Part shown: one piece after another, positions 25,249 through 34,327 of the stretch
Position numbering within the stretch: position 1 is the first letter of the stretch
Layout of the letters: the number at the start of each line of letters is the position of its first letter
Origin: Desulfuromonadales bacterium
GTDB lineage: Bacteria > Desulfobacterota > Desulfuromonadia > Desulfuromonadales > BM103
DNA: 37,290 nt
Direction: 5' to 3'
NCBI GenBank assembly: GCA_023701265.1
Contig: JAMPXI010000009.1
Location: forward strand, 1-37,290
Translations under genes and position numbers: made by a program
Notes under the pieces: model-generated
Told to the model about the DNA's origin: nothing
Databases searched by the model: none
Seen by the model: the letters and a program-made list of their open reading frames with translations, nothing else

Positions 25249-25301
25249 TTGCAACCTGCCGAAAATTTCGATATAAGTCACATTCCTTTGGGCACCAAAG
25301 G
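25249..25301 (+). promoter_or_regulatory. rpsU promoter and 5'-end hairpin
   Basis: TTGCAA (25249-25254), 17 bases, TATAAG (25272-25277). The start should fall near 25284. A 7-bp hairpin CCTTTGG-GCA-CCAAAGG (25285-25301) would then form the very 5' end of the transcript, 31 bases ahead of the rpsU GTG. Confidence 0.65.
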
Positions 25302-25332
25302 ATGTATGTAGAGCGAAAGCGAGGTGAGGTCG

Positions 25333-25527
25333 GTGGAGATCCAAGTGGTCGACAACAACGTCGAAAAGGCCATTCGGGTTCTCAAGCGCAAGCTGCAGCA
25401 GGAAGGGCTCTTCCGCGAGATGAAGCAGCGGAAGTACTATGAAAAGCCGAGCGTGAAACGCAAACGCAAGGAAAAGGAAGCCCAGCGGCGGTTGCGCAAG
25501 AAAATGCGCTTGATGCGTCACGACTGA
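25333..25527 (+). CDS. rpsU: 30S ribosomal protein S21
   Basis: A 64-residue basic protein of the small ribosomal subunit platform, involved in initiation. The sequence VEIQVVDNNVEKAIRVLKRK, then GLFREMKQRKYYEKPSVKRK, is diagnostic. GTG 25333 gives the usual length and follows GAGGTGAGG; a GTG nine bases upstream is in frame but lies inside that ribosome binding site. The leader hairpin and the strong terminator after it suggest a single-gene transcript. Confidence 0.95.
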   Translation: MEIQVVDNNVEKAIRVLKRKLQQEGLFREMKQRKYYEKPSVKRKRKEKEAQRRLRKKMRLMRHD

Positions 25528-25551
25528 TGACCCGCATTGCATGAGAACAGC

Positions 25552-25588
25552 GAAGGCCGACCCCGGAAAGGGTCGGCCTTCGTCGTTT
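25552..25588 (+). terminator. Intrinsic terminator of rpsU
   Basis: 12-bp perfect stem (25552-25563 with 25570-25581) followed by GTCGTTT. It lies 24 bp after the rpsU stop. Confidence 0.8.
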
Positions 25589-25676
25589 AGAATGCGCTGG
25601 ACTTCCGGCGGGGCAAACTGGTATGAAAAAGCGTTCACCATCCTACCGTATCAAGTCCCGAAGGAGGTCTGACGAC

Positions 25677-26651
25677 ATGGGTGACAGCGTGCATTTCTCC
25701 GAACTCGGCCTGGCCAATACCCGCGAGATGTTCGCCAAGGCGATGGCCGGCGGCTACGCGATTCCGGCCTACAACTTCAACAATCTCGAACAGCTTCAGG
25801 CGATCATCACCGCCTGCGCCGAAACCGGTTCGCCGGTGATCGTCCAGGTCAGCAAGGGGGCGCGCGACTACGCCGACCAGACCATGCTGCGCTACATGGC
25901 GATGGGGGCGGTGGCGATGGCCCGCAAGATGGGCTCCAATATTCCGATCTGCCTGCACCTTGACCACGGCGACTCCTTCGAGCTGTGCAAGTCGTGCGTC
26001 GATTCCGGCTTCTCCTCGGTGATGATCGACGGGTCACACCTCCCCTACGAGGAGAACGTTGCCCTGACCCGCAAGGTGGTCGAATACGCCCATCAATTCG
26101 ATGTCACCGTCGAAGGGGAACTCGGCGTGCTGGCCGGGATTGAGGATGAGGTCTCCGCCGAGCACTCGACCTACACCCGTCCCGAGGAAGTTGAAGATTT
26201 TGTCAAAAAGACCGGGGTCGACTCCCTGGCGATCTCCATCGGCACCAGCCATGGCGCCTACAAGTTCAAGGCTGGCCAAGCGGTGCCGCCGCTGCGCTTC
26301 GACATCCTCGAAGAGGTTGAAAAGCGCATTCCCGGCTTCCCGATCGTACTGCATGGCGCCTCCAGCGTGGTCCAGGAGTATGTCGAGCTGATCAACAAGT
26401 ACGGCGGCAAAATGGAAGGGGCGGTCGGCATCCCCGAGGAGCAGTTGCGCCGGGCCGCCAGAAGCGCGGTTTGCAAGATCAACATCGACTCCGACGGCCG
26501 CCTGGTGGTTACCGCCAAGGTGCGCGAGTACCTGGCCCAGAATCCCGGTGAGTTCGACCCGCGCAAGTACCTCGGCGCGGCGCGCAAGGAACTGGTCAAG
26601 CTGTTGAAGGAAAAGAATGCCAACGTTTTGGGGAGTGCAGGGAAAGCTTAA
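25677..26651 (+). CDS. fba: Class II fructose-bisphosphate aldolase
   Basis: A 324-residue zinc-dependent aldolase cleaving or forming fructose 1,6-bisphosphate in glycolysis/gluconeogenesis. ATG 25677 was chosen because AAGGAGGT is 8 bases ahead; the open frame upstream (to 25623) adds a basic stretch without family similarity. The active site ICLHLDHGDSFE at 91-102 gives the catalytic Asp96 and zinc His97. The second signature EGELGVLAGIEDE, the SIGTSHGAYK histidine and VLHGASSV (third His) follow. It is flanked by terminators on both sides and so probably monocistronic. Confidence 0.95.
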   Translation: MGDSVHFSELGLANTREMFAKAMAGGYAIPAYNFNNLEQLQAIITACAETGSPVIVQVSKGARDYADQTMLRYMAMGAVAMARKMGSNIPICLHLDHGDSFELCKSCVDSGFSSVMIDGSHLPYEENVALTRKVVEYAHQFDVTVEGELGVLAGIEDEVSAEHSTYTRPEEVEDFVKKTGVDSLAISIGTSHGAYKFKAGQAVPPLRFDILEEVEKRIPGFPIVLHGASSVVQEYVELINKYGGKMEGAVGIPEEQLRRAARSAVCKINIDSDGRLVVTAKVREYLAQNPGEFDPRKYLGAARKELVKLLKEKNANVLGSAGKA

Positions 26652-26694
26652 CTCCCCCACGCTTCTGAAACGTCTTGCCTGGTCAAATAACAAC

Positions 26695-26731
26695 GGCCGC
26701 CCCAATGAACCGGGGCGGCTGTTTAATTTCT
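26695..26731 (+). terminator. Intrinsic terminator of fba
   Basis: An 8-bp GC stem (GCCGCCCC with GGGGCGGC, 26696-26719) is followed by TGTTTAATTT. Confidence 0.7.
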
Positions 26732-26778
26732 GTAGGGGCGGGGTTTTCCCGCCCAAGGCGCGGTGACCGCGCCCCTAC
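26732..26778. repeat. GTAGGGGC-bounded inverted repeat, copy 1
   Basis: Bounded by GTAGGGGC and GCCCCTAC. The inner part has two small hairpins (GCGGGGTTTTCCCGC and GCGCGGTGACCGCGC). Confidence 0.85.
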
Positions 26779-26794
26779 ATTGACGCATTCCCAC

Positions 26795-26847
26795 GTAGGG
26801 GCAGGCCCCTGTGCCTGCCCAGGGCGGCCACGGGGGGCCGCCCCTAC
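26795..26847. repeat. GTAGGGGC-bounded inverted repeat, copy 2
   Basis: Same boundaries. The inner hairpins are GGCAGGCCCCTGTGCCTGCC and GGCGGCCACGGGGGGCCGCC. Its right end overlaps the ChaN-PDZ gene and supplies the TAG stop (26846-26844, minus). Confidence 0.85.
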
Positions 26848-28091
26848 GGTTTGTGCCCTTCCCTCGGTGGCAGCGGCTGGAAGTCGAGGCCGAGCTTCAG
26901 CTTTTCGCCGCCGCGCTCCACCTCCAGCGTGGCCTTGTCACCCGTCTTGTGCAGCCCGACGGCATAAACCAGGTCAAAGCTTTCAACAACCGGCTCGCCG
27001 TCGAGTGCCAGGATGATGTCCCCGGCCTTGACTCCGCCCTTCTCGGCCGTCGAGCCGGAAATCACGTCCTGCACCACCACCCGCCCCTCCTTTTCTTCCA
27101 TCCGCACGCCGAGCTTGACCCTTTCGCCGGGAAGATCCTCATAGGCGGTGAAAACCATGTAATCGTAAGGGGCCATTGGAAAGCGCGGCATCTCCACATC
27201 CATCAGCAGATCCTTCTTGTCTTCTGGGACCTCTATTTCATAGCTGCCGACCAGCACATAGGATGTCGGCAGGCGGCGAAAGACCCGGCGCGGGATGCCA
27301 AAGCCATAGCGCACATGATTGCCGCCGGCCAGTACCACCATCCGTCGTGAGCCGTCCAGGCAGGTCAACAGATGGTTGGCGATCGATTCCGCCATGGTTT
27401 CGTCCCACAGCGTCTGCACCCGCTGAAAACCGGCCAGGCGATTGTCGCCGCTGGCGTGTTCGCCGTAAATCGCATCGACCATGGCGGTCTGGTAAGGATC
27501 GGTCAGGTCCATTTCCGGCAGGCGGGCGCGCTCCTCTTCGGAAAGTTCGGAGGGATCATTTCGTCCGACGGATTTGATCAGGTCTTTCTCGGCATTGAGC
27601 CCGATCACGGGGATCCGGTGATCCCGGGCGTAGATCAGCAAGTCGCGGTAGAGGGCGAAGTCCATGCTCCAGACCGAATACCAGTCGGATTCCTTGAGGA
27701 ACGCTTTTTCGCTCAACTCGCCGGCGACCCAGCGATCGAGGACCGGCTGCTGCTTGCGGGTGAACATTTCCATGCCGAGGCTGACCTGGCCGGGCCAGCG
27801 CTCCGACATCGCTTCGATCATGGCCAGTTGCAGGCGATGGGAGGCCGGATTGTCATGGGTTTCACCGACGTAGACGATATGGGCGTCGGTCGCTGCGGCC
27901 AGCATCTCCGCCTCGTTGATGCTGGTGCCGGTCGGTATGTGCAGAATGTCGCCAACCTGTGGCGGTTGAACGGGCGGGTAGGGGGCTTCCGGGTTGCCGA
28001 TCGGTGCGATGGCCATGGAGCAGGCAGTCAAGGCCCACAGGGCAAAGCCACTGGTGGCAGCAGACAGAAGGGCACGAATGGTGCGATCCAT
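26844..28091 (-). CDS. ChaN-like lipoprotein with C-terminal PDZ domain
   Basis: A 415-residue envelope lipoprotein. The signal peptide ends in lipobox LTAC with Cys24. Residues about 60-290 form a ChaN/Tiki-type domain (haem-binding in Campylobacter ChaN) with the conserved VYVGETHDNPASHRLQ, SLGMEMFTRKQQPVLD and VVLAGGNHVRYGFGIPRR. A PDZ domain (about 320-405; GVRMEEKEGRVVVQDVISGS, GGVKAGDIILALDGEPV) follows. The ChaN-PDZ combination suggests recognition of a protein C-terminus or anchoring to a partner. Iron/haem handling is plausible in a cytochrome-rich organism but not shown. The TAG stop lies inside a GTAGGGGC-type repeat, so the last residues (about REGHKP) may have been set by that insertion. 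Confidence 0.88.
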   Translation of the reverse strand: MDRTIRALLSAATSGFALWALTACSMAIAPIGNPEAPYPPVQPPQVGDILHIPTGTSINEAEMLAAATDAHIVYVGETHDNPASHRLQLAMIEAMSERWPGQVSLGMEMFTRKQQPVLDRWVAGELSEKAFLKESDWYSVWSMDFALYRDLLIYARDHRIPVIGLNAEKDLIKSVGRNDPSELSEEERARLPEMDLTDPYQTAMVDAIYGEHASGDNRLAGFQRVQTLWDETMAESIANHLLTCLDGSRRMVVLAGGNHVRYGFGIPRRVFRRLPTSYVLVGSYEIEVPEDKKDLLMDVEMPRFPMAPYDYMVFTAYEDLPGERVKLGVRMEEKEGRVVVQDVISGSTAEKGGVKAGDIILALDGEPVVESFDLVYAVGLHKTGDKATLEVERGGEKLKLGLDFQPLPPREGHKP

Positions 28092-28258
28092 AATGAGTTC
28101 CTAGCGTGAATTTGACAACAATTGCGGGCCGGCAGGGACATTGTCGAATTAGACCATGGACCGCCCGGCGTCTCAAGAGGAAATGGAAAGCTGGATTCTG
28201 CATCCTGAATTCTGTATTCTGATTTGCTGTCAGTTCGCCCATGAAGGAGGCATGAAAC

Positions 28259-29458
28259 ATGAGCAAGGTTCTGATCATCGGGGCCGGCGGGGTTGGCCGG
28301 GTCGTCGTCCACAAGTGTGCCCAGCGCACTGATGTCTTCTCGTCGATCACCCTGGCCTCGCGCACCAAGGCCAAATGCGACGCGATCGCCGCGGAAATCA
28401 AGGGCGTCAAGGTGGCGACCGCCCGGGTCGATGCCGACAACGTGCCGGAGTTGGTGGCGCTGATCAGGCAGGAGCAGCCGAAGCTGGTGATCAACGTGGC
28501 GCTTCCCTACCAGGATCTGACCATCATGGATGCCTGCCTGGAAACCGGGGTCGACTACCTCGACACCGCCAACTATGAGCCGATCGATACTGCCAGGTTC
28601 GAATACAGCTGGCAGTGGGCCTACCAGGACCGGTTCAAGGCGAAAGGGATCATGGCCCTGCTCGGCAGCGGTTTTGATCCGGGGGTGACCAATGTCTATA
28701 CCGCCCTGGCGGCGAAAAAGTACCTCGACGAGGTGCAGGAAATCGACATCATCGACGCCAACGCGGGGTCGCATGGCCAGCCGTTCGCCACCAACTTCAA
28801 TCCGGAGATCAATATCCGCGAGGTGACCGCCACCTGCCGCCACTGGGAAAACGGCCAGTTTGTCGAGAGCCCGCCGCTCTCCACCAAGCGCAGCTTCGAT
28901 TTCCCCGAGGGGATCGGGCCAATGAACATCTACCGGCTCTACCACGAGGAGATGGAGTCGATCGTCAAGCACATCCCGACGATCAAAAAGGCCCAGTTCT
29001 GGATGACCTTCTCCGATAACTACCTCAAACACCTCGAAGTGCTGCAGAACGTCGGCATGACCCGCATCGACGAGGTCGAGTTCCAGGGGCAGAAGATTGT
29101 GCCGATCCAGTTCCTCAAGGCACTCCTTCCCGATCCCGGCAGTCTGGGGCCGCTGACCAAAGGAAAGACCTGTATCGGCGTCATCGCCCGTGGCCTCAAG
29201 GACGGGAAACGGAAGCAGGTCTACATCTATAACATCTGTGACCACGAGGCCTGCTACGCGGAGACCAACTCCCAGGCGATCAGCTACACCACCGGCGTGC
29301 CGGCGGTGGTCGGCGGCATCATGATGCTGACCAAAAAGTGGCATGCGCCGGGGGTGTGGAATATGGAGCAGTTCGACCCAGAGCCGTTCCTCGACGTGCT
29401 CGGCCCGATGGGACTTCCTTCGATCGTGGTGGATGGTGGACATTGGCCTGAGCTTTGA
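28259..29458 (+). CDS. Carboxyspermidine dehydrogenase (saccharopine dehydrogenase family)
   Basis: A 399-residue NAD(P)-dependent enzyme of the saccharopine dehydrogenase fold. The Rossmann motif VLIIGAGGVGRVVVHKCAQR starts the protein, then VINVALPYQDLTIMDACLETG, DTANYEP, GSGFDPGVTNVY, DANAGSHGQPFATNFNPE and, near the end, YTTGVPAVVGGIMML. Enzymes of this group condense aspartate semialdehyde with putrescine (or diaminopropane) to carboxyspermidine (carboxynorspermidine). The next two genes, the matching decarboxylase and arginine decarboxylase, make this much more likely than lysine metabolism. AAGGAGG lies 8 bases ahead of ATG 28259. Confidence 0.9.
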   Translation: MSKVLIIGAGGVGRVVVHKCAQRTDVFSSITLASRTKAKCDAIAAEIKGVKVATARVDADNVPELVALIRQEQPKLVINVALPYQDLTIMDACLETGVDYLDTANYEPIDTARFEYSWQWAYQDRFKAKGIMALLGSGFDPGVTNVYTALAAKKYLDEVQEIDIIDANAGSHGQPFATNFNPEINIREVTATCRHWENGQFVESPPLSTKRSFDFPEGIGPMNIYRLYHEEMESIVKHIPTIKKAQFWMTFSDNYLKHLEVLQNVGMTRIDEVEFQGQKIVPIQFLKALLPDPGSLGPLTKGKTCIGVIARGLKDGKRKQVYIYNICDHEACYAETNSQAISYTTGVPAVVGGIMMLTKKWHAPGVWNMEQFDPEPFLDVLGPMGLPSIVVDGGHWPEL

Positions 29459-29476
29459 GGCGAAAAGCAAAGGCGA

Positions 29477-29609
29477 GAACGCAGATTAACGCTGAAAAGG
29501 CGGGATAAAGGCGGATCAACCCAAAGCTTTAGGGTTAAAAAACATGAATTTGTTGTTTTCTTTTGATTGATCAGATTTGATCCGCCTTGATCAGATTTAA
29601 TCAGCGTTC
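29477..29609. repeat. Family A fold-back element, copy 2
   Basis: Left end GAACGCAGATTAACGCTG and right end AGATTTAATCAGCGTTC are inverted, with inner GGCGGATCAA and TTGATCCGCC-type arms and an AT-rich centre. It fills the gap between the dehydrogenase and decarboxylase genes, ending 9 bp before the decarboxylase TTG. Confidence 0.85.
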
Positions 29610-29617
29610 TGTAGCTT

Positions 29618-30787
<1,170 letters not shown>

Positions 30788-30889
30788 CCCCCCTGTCACG
30801 CTGTGCGTGACATCCCCCCTGCTCCGCAAGGGGGACACGGCCTTGCCTCCCCTGCGTAGTAGGGGAGGTGCCCGCAGGGCGGAGGGGTC
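30788..30889. repeat. Family B intergenic C/G-rich repeat, copy 3
   Basis: Starts directly after the decarboxylase stop: CCCCCCTGTCACGCTGTGCG, CCCCCCTGCTCCGCAAGGGGG, then CCCCTGCGTAGTAGGGGAGG and GCCCGCAGGGCGGAGGGG. The speA leader begins immediately after it. Confidence 0.85.
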
Positions 30890-30937
30890 ACGTATCACGA
30901 TAAAACGTTCAACCGTTCCAATAGAAAGGTGCTGTCC

Positions 30938-32845
30938 ATGGAAAAATGGAGCATTGCCGAGTCCGATAAGATCTACAACTTGAGCAACTGGGGCGCCGAC
31001 CTCTTCTCCATCAACAAGAAGGGTAACCTCTGCGTCCATCCGTCGCCGACGTCCAAGCACTTCATCGATCTGCGCGCGCTGGTCGATGACCTGATCAAGC
31101 GCAAGATCAAGCCGCCGATCCTGCTGCGCTTCATGGACGTGCTCGAAGGGCGCATCTCGGCCATCAACCGGGCGTTCAAGAGTGCCATCAGTGATAACGA
31201 CTATCCGGCCAGCTACCGGACCTTCTATCCGATCAAGGTCAACCAGCAGCGCCAGGTGGTCGAGGCCATCACCAAATTCGGCAAGCGTTACAACATCGGT
31301 CTCGAAGTCGGCTCCAAGCCGGAACTGCTGATCGCGATCTCCTTTGCCACCGGCAACGGCGTGCCGATCATCTGCAACGGCTACAAGGACACCGAGTTCA
31401 TCGAGACGGTCCTGTACGCCACCAAGATCGGCTATGACATCACCATCGTCGTCGAGAAGCTCTTCGAACTGGAGAAGATCATCGCTCTGGCCAAGAAGAC
31501 CGGCATCAACCCGAAACTCGGCATCCGCGTCAAGCTCTCCTCGAAGGGGACCGGCAAGTGGGCGACCTCTGGCGGCGAAGATGCCAAGTTCGGTCTGCGC
31601 ATCTCCGAGATCATCACCGCCATCGAAATGTTGGAAGAGGAGGGGATGCTCGATTGCCTGAAGCTCCTGCACTCCCACATCGGCAGCCAGATTACCAAGA
31701 TCGACAAGATCAAAACCGCCCTGATCGAGAGCACCCGCGTCTACGCCGAGATGCGCAAGATGGGGGTGAACCTCGAGTCCGTCGATATCGGCGGCGGGCT
31801 CGGCGTCGACTACGACGGCTCCAAGTCGAGCTACTTCTCCAGCGTCAATTACACGATCGAGGAGTACGCCAACGACGTTGTCTACCAGATCAAGAACATC
31901 TGCGATGATGCCGGGGTCGAATGCCCGAACATCATCTCCGAATCAGGGCGGGCCATCGTCGCCCACTACTCGGTGCTGGTCACCAACGCCCTCAACACCA
32001 ACACCCAGAGCCTGACCCCCGACTTCGAGGAGGTCCTGGAAACCGGGGCAAAGCTCTCCCCGACGGTCAAAAAACTGGTGGATATCTACCAGAGCATCGA
32101 CCGCCATTCGCTGCGCGAGGACTACCACGATACCCTGCAGCTGATTCAGGAGGCGGTAAGCCTGTTCAATCTCGGCTATCTGACGCTGCACGATCGTGCC
32201 GTGGCCGAATGGCTCTGCTCCAGGATCTTTCGCAAGATCAACAGCATCATCGAACGGATCAAGCCGATCCCCGAGGAGTTGCAGAACTTCCAGCTGAGTC
32301 TGCGCCAGACCTATTTTGCCAACTTTTCGCTGTTCCAGTCGATCCCGGACTCGTGGGCTATCGACCAGCTCTTCCCGATCATGCCGATCCAGCGGCTCAA
32401 TCAGAAGCCCGATGTCATGGCCTCGATCGCCGACATCACCTGCGATTCCGACGGCGAAATCACCAGCTTCGTCGGCGAAAACGGCCGGACCAAGTTTCTG
32501 CCGCTGCACAAGGTGCGCAAGGGGGAGGATTACTATATCGGTTTCTTCCTGATCGGCGCCTATCAGGAGATCCTCGGCGACCTGCACAACCTGTTTGGCG
32601 ACACCAACGCAGTGCACATCACGTTCAACAAGAAATCCGGGTACAAGATCGACACGGTGATCAACGGCGACGCCATCTGGGAGAGCCTCAAGTACGTGCA
32701 GTACAAGGGCCCGGAGATCCTCAAGCACGTGCGTGACACCCTGGAGAAGAGCGTCGCTTCGCGCAAGGTCACCATCGAGGAAAGCAGCCACTTCCTCGAA
32801 CTGCTCGACAAGGCGTTGGTGTCGTATACCTATCTGGGGGAATAA
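30938..32845 (+). CDS. speA: Biosynthetic arginine decarboxylase
   Basis: A 635-residue PLP enzyme making agmatine from arginine, the first step to putrescine. ATG 30938 is preferred because GAAAGGTG lies 6-7 bases ahead; an in-frame GTG at 30929 is inside that site. PLP Lys100 lies in FYPIKVNQQRQVV, with NIGLEVGSKPELL, LLHSHIGSQ, DIGGGLGVDYDGS and NIISESGRAIVAHYSVL, all typical of SpeA. The length agrees with the family. It follows the spermidine genes and probably feeds them through agmatine and putrescine; the agmatinase or agmatine deiminase step is not in the window. Confidence 0.96.
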   Translation: MEKWSIAESDKIYNLSNWGADLFSINKKGNLCVHPSPTSKHFIDLRALVDDLIKRKIKPPILLRFMDVLEGRISAINRAFKSAISDNDYPASYRTFYPIKVNQQRQVVEAITKFGKRYNIGLEVGSKPELLIAISFATGNGVPIICNGYKDTEFIETVLYATKIGYDITIVVEKLFELEKIIALAKKTGINPKLGIRVKLSSKGTGKWATSGGEDAKFGLRISEIITAIEMLEEEGMLDCLKLLHSHIGSQITKIDKIKTALIESTRVYAEMRKMGVNLESVDIGGGLGVDYDGSKSSYFSSVNYTIEEYANDVVYQIKNICDDAGVECPNIISESGRAIVAHYSVLVTNALNTNTQSLTPDFEEVLETGAKLSPTVKKLVDIYQSIDRHSLREDYHDTLQLIQEAVSLFNLGYLTLHDRAVAEWLCSRIFRKINSIIERIKPIPEELQNFQLSLRQTYFANFSLFQSIPDSWAIDQLFPIMPIQRLNQKPDVMASIADITCDSDGEITSFVGENGRTKFLPLHKVRKGEDYYIGFFLIGAYQEILGDLHNLFGDTNAVHITFNKKSGYKIDTVINGDAIWESLKYVQYKGPEILKHVRDTLEKSVASRKVTIEESSHFLELLDKALVSYTYLGE

Positions 32846-32876
32846 ACTCCAGTACTGAGCGATGAGTGCATTAAAA

Positions 32877-32913
32877 AAGGGGACGCTTCGAATGAAGCGT
32901 CCCCTTCGTCTTT
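32877..32913. terminator. Bidirectional terminator between speA and thiC
   Basis: A 13-bp perfect stem (32877-32889 with 32894-32906). On the plus strand it is followed by CGTCTTTC, on the minus strand by TTTTAATG after the TT-ending stem, so it can stop both convergent transcripts. Confidence 0.85.
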
Positions 32914-32965
32914 CACGGTATTGAGTTTTTCACGTCTCTTGTTTCTTGTTTCGCGCTTCTATCTA

Positions 32966-34273
32966 TTATGCGCCGTGTGCCACCTTTTTCTCCCCCCGCT
33001 CGTTCATCACCTTGTAGGCGCAGAACGCCCCGCACATGGTGCAGGCGCCATGTTCTTCGTCAACCCCCGATTCGGCCCGCAGGCGGCGGGCTTTGGCCGG
33101 GTCGAGAGCGAGGGCGAACTGCCCTTCCCAGTCGAGTTTTTTCCGGCAGCGGGCCATGGCGTTGTCCTTGTCGATGGCGCCCGGCACCCCCTTGACGATG
33201 TCGGCGGCATGGGCGGCGATGCGGCTGGCGATCACCCCCTCGTGGACATCCTCGACGGTCGGTAGGCGCAGATGCTCACTGGGGGTGACGTAGCAGAGAA
33301 AATCGGCTCCGGCGCTGGCGGCGATCGCCCCGCCGATGGCGCAGGTAATGTGATCGTAGCCGGGGGCGATGTCAGTCACCAGCGGGCCGAGCACGTAGAA
33401 CGGCGCACCGTGGCACAGGCGCTTCTGCAACTGGATGTTGGTCTGGATCTGGTTGAGCGGCACGTGCCCCGGACCCTCGATCATCACCTGCACCCCGGCG
33501 GCCCAGGCGCGCTCGGTCAACTCGCCGAGGATGATCAGTTCGTGGATTTGCGCGCGGTCGGTGGCATCGGCCAGGCACCCCGGACGGAAGCCGTCGCCGA
33601 GCGAGAGCACGGCGTCATAAGGCTTGACGATTTCCAGCAGGCGATCGTACTGCTCGTAGAGTGGATTCTCGGCGTTGTTGTGGGCCATCCACTCGACGGT
33701 GAACGAGCCGCCGCGCGACACCACCTCCATGATCCGCCCTTCGCGCTCCATCCGCTCGACGGTGGCGCGGGTCACTCCGCAGTGGACGGTAATGAAGTCG
33801 ACGCCGTCGTCGAGGTGCTTGACGATCCCCTCGAAGATCTCGTCGGCGGTCATGTCGACCATCGCCTTCTGCTTGCGCATGACCGTATCGACCGCCGCCT
33901 GGTAGAGCGGCACGCTGCCGACGCAGGCGCCGGTCTCCTTGATCACCGCGCGGCGGATCTCGTCGATCGGCCCGCCGGTGGAGAGGTCCATGATCGCATC
34001 CGCACCGGCGGCCACGGCCACCCGCGCCTTTTCCAGTTCCTTGTCGATGCTGGTGTCGTCGCGGCTAGTGCCGATGTTGGCATTGACTTTGGTGCGCAGC
34101 CCCAGGCCGACCGCCAGCGGTATGCCATGGGTATGCTTGCGGTTGCGGCAGATGATCGCCGTTCCCTCGGCGATGCGCTGGCGCAACGTCTCGGCGGCGA
34201 TCCCTTCAGCGGCGGCCGCCTGTTCCATCAGTTCGGTGACAATGCCCTGGCGGGCGGCTTCGAGTGTGGTCAT
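32966..34273 (-). CDS. thiC: Phosphomethylpyrimidine synthase ThiC
   Basis: A 435-residue radical SAM enzyme converting aminoimidazole ribotide to HMP phosphate, the pyrimidine half of thiamin. ATG 34273 (MTTLEAARQGIVTELM) follows GAAGG by 9 bases. Seen: NANIGTSRDDTSIDKELEK, MDLSTGGPIDEIRRAV, FITVHCGVTRATVERM, SRGGSF, LGDGFRPGC, EGPGHVPLNQI, DIAPGYDHITCAIGG and FLCYVTPSEHLRLP. The C-terminal cluster motif reads CTMCGAFC, i.e. CX2CX3C, one residue shorter than CX2CX4C in the E. coli enzyme. The protein is of the short ThiC type without the N-terminal extension of enterobacterial ThiC. It lies 54 bp after the thiED stop and is presumably under the same TPP riboswitch. Confidence 0.97.
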   Translation of the reverse strand: MTTLEAARQGIVTELMEQAAAAEGIAAETLRQRIAEGTAIICRNRKHTHGIPLAVGLGLRTKVNANIGTSRDDTSIDKELEKARVAVAAGADAIMDLSTGGPIDEIRRAVIKETGACVGSVPLYQAAVDTVMRKQKAMVDMTADEIFEGIVKHLDDGVDFITVHCGVTRATVERMEREGRIMEVVSRGGSFTVEWMAHNNAENPLYEQYDRLLEIVKPYDAVLSLGDGFRPGCLADATDRAQIHELIILGELTERAWAAGVQVMIEGPGHVPLNQIQTNIQLQKRLCHGAPFYVLGPLVTDIAPGYDHITCAIGGAIAASAGADFLCYVTPSEHLRLPTVEDVHEGVIASRIAAHAADIVKGVPGAIDKDNAMARCRKKLDWEGQFALALDPAKARRLRAESGVDEEHGACTMCGAFCAYKVMNERGEKKVAHGA

Positions 34274-34327
34274 TGGTTTTGCCTTCTCTTTTGATAGGTC
34301 CAATAAGTCGTATAGGTCCTATATGAC

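Noticed and set aside
28028-29470. Long minus-strand frame over the carboxyspermidine dehydrogenase gene
   Set aside because: Shadow of the plus-strand gene, which has an optimal ribosome binding site and a Rossmann motif.
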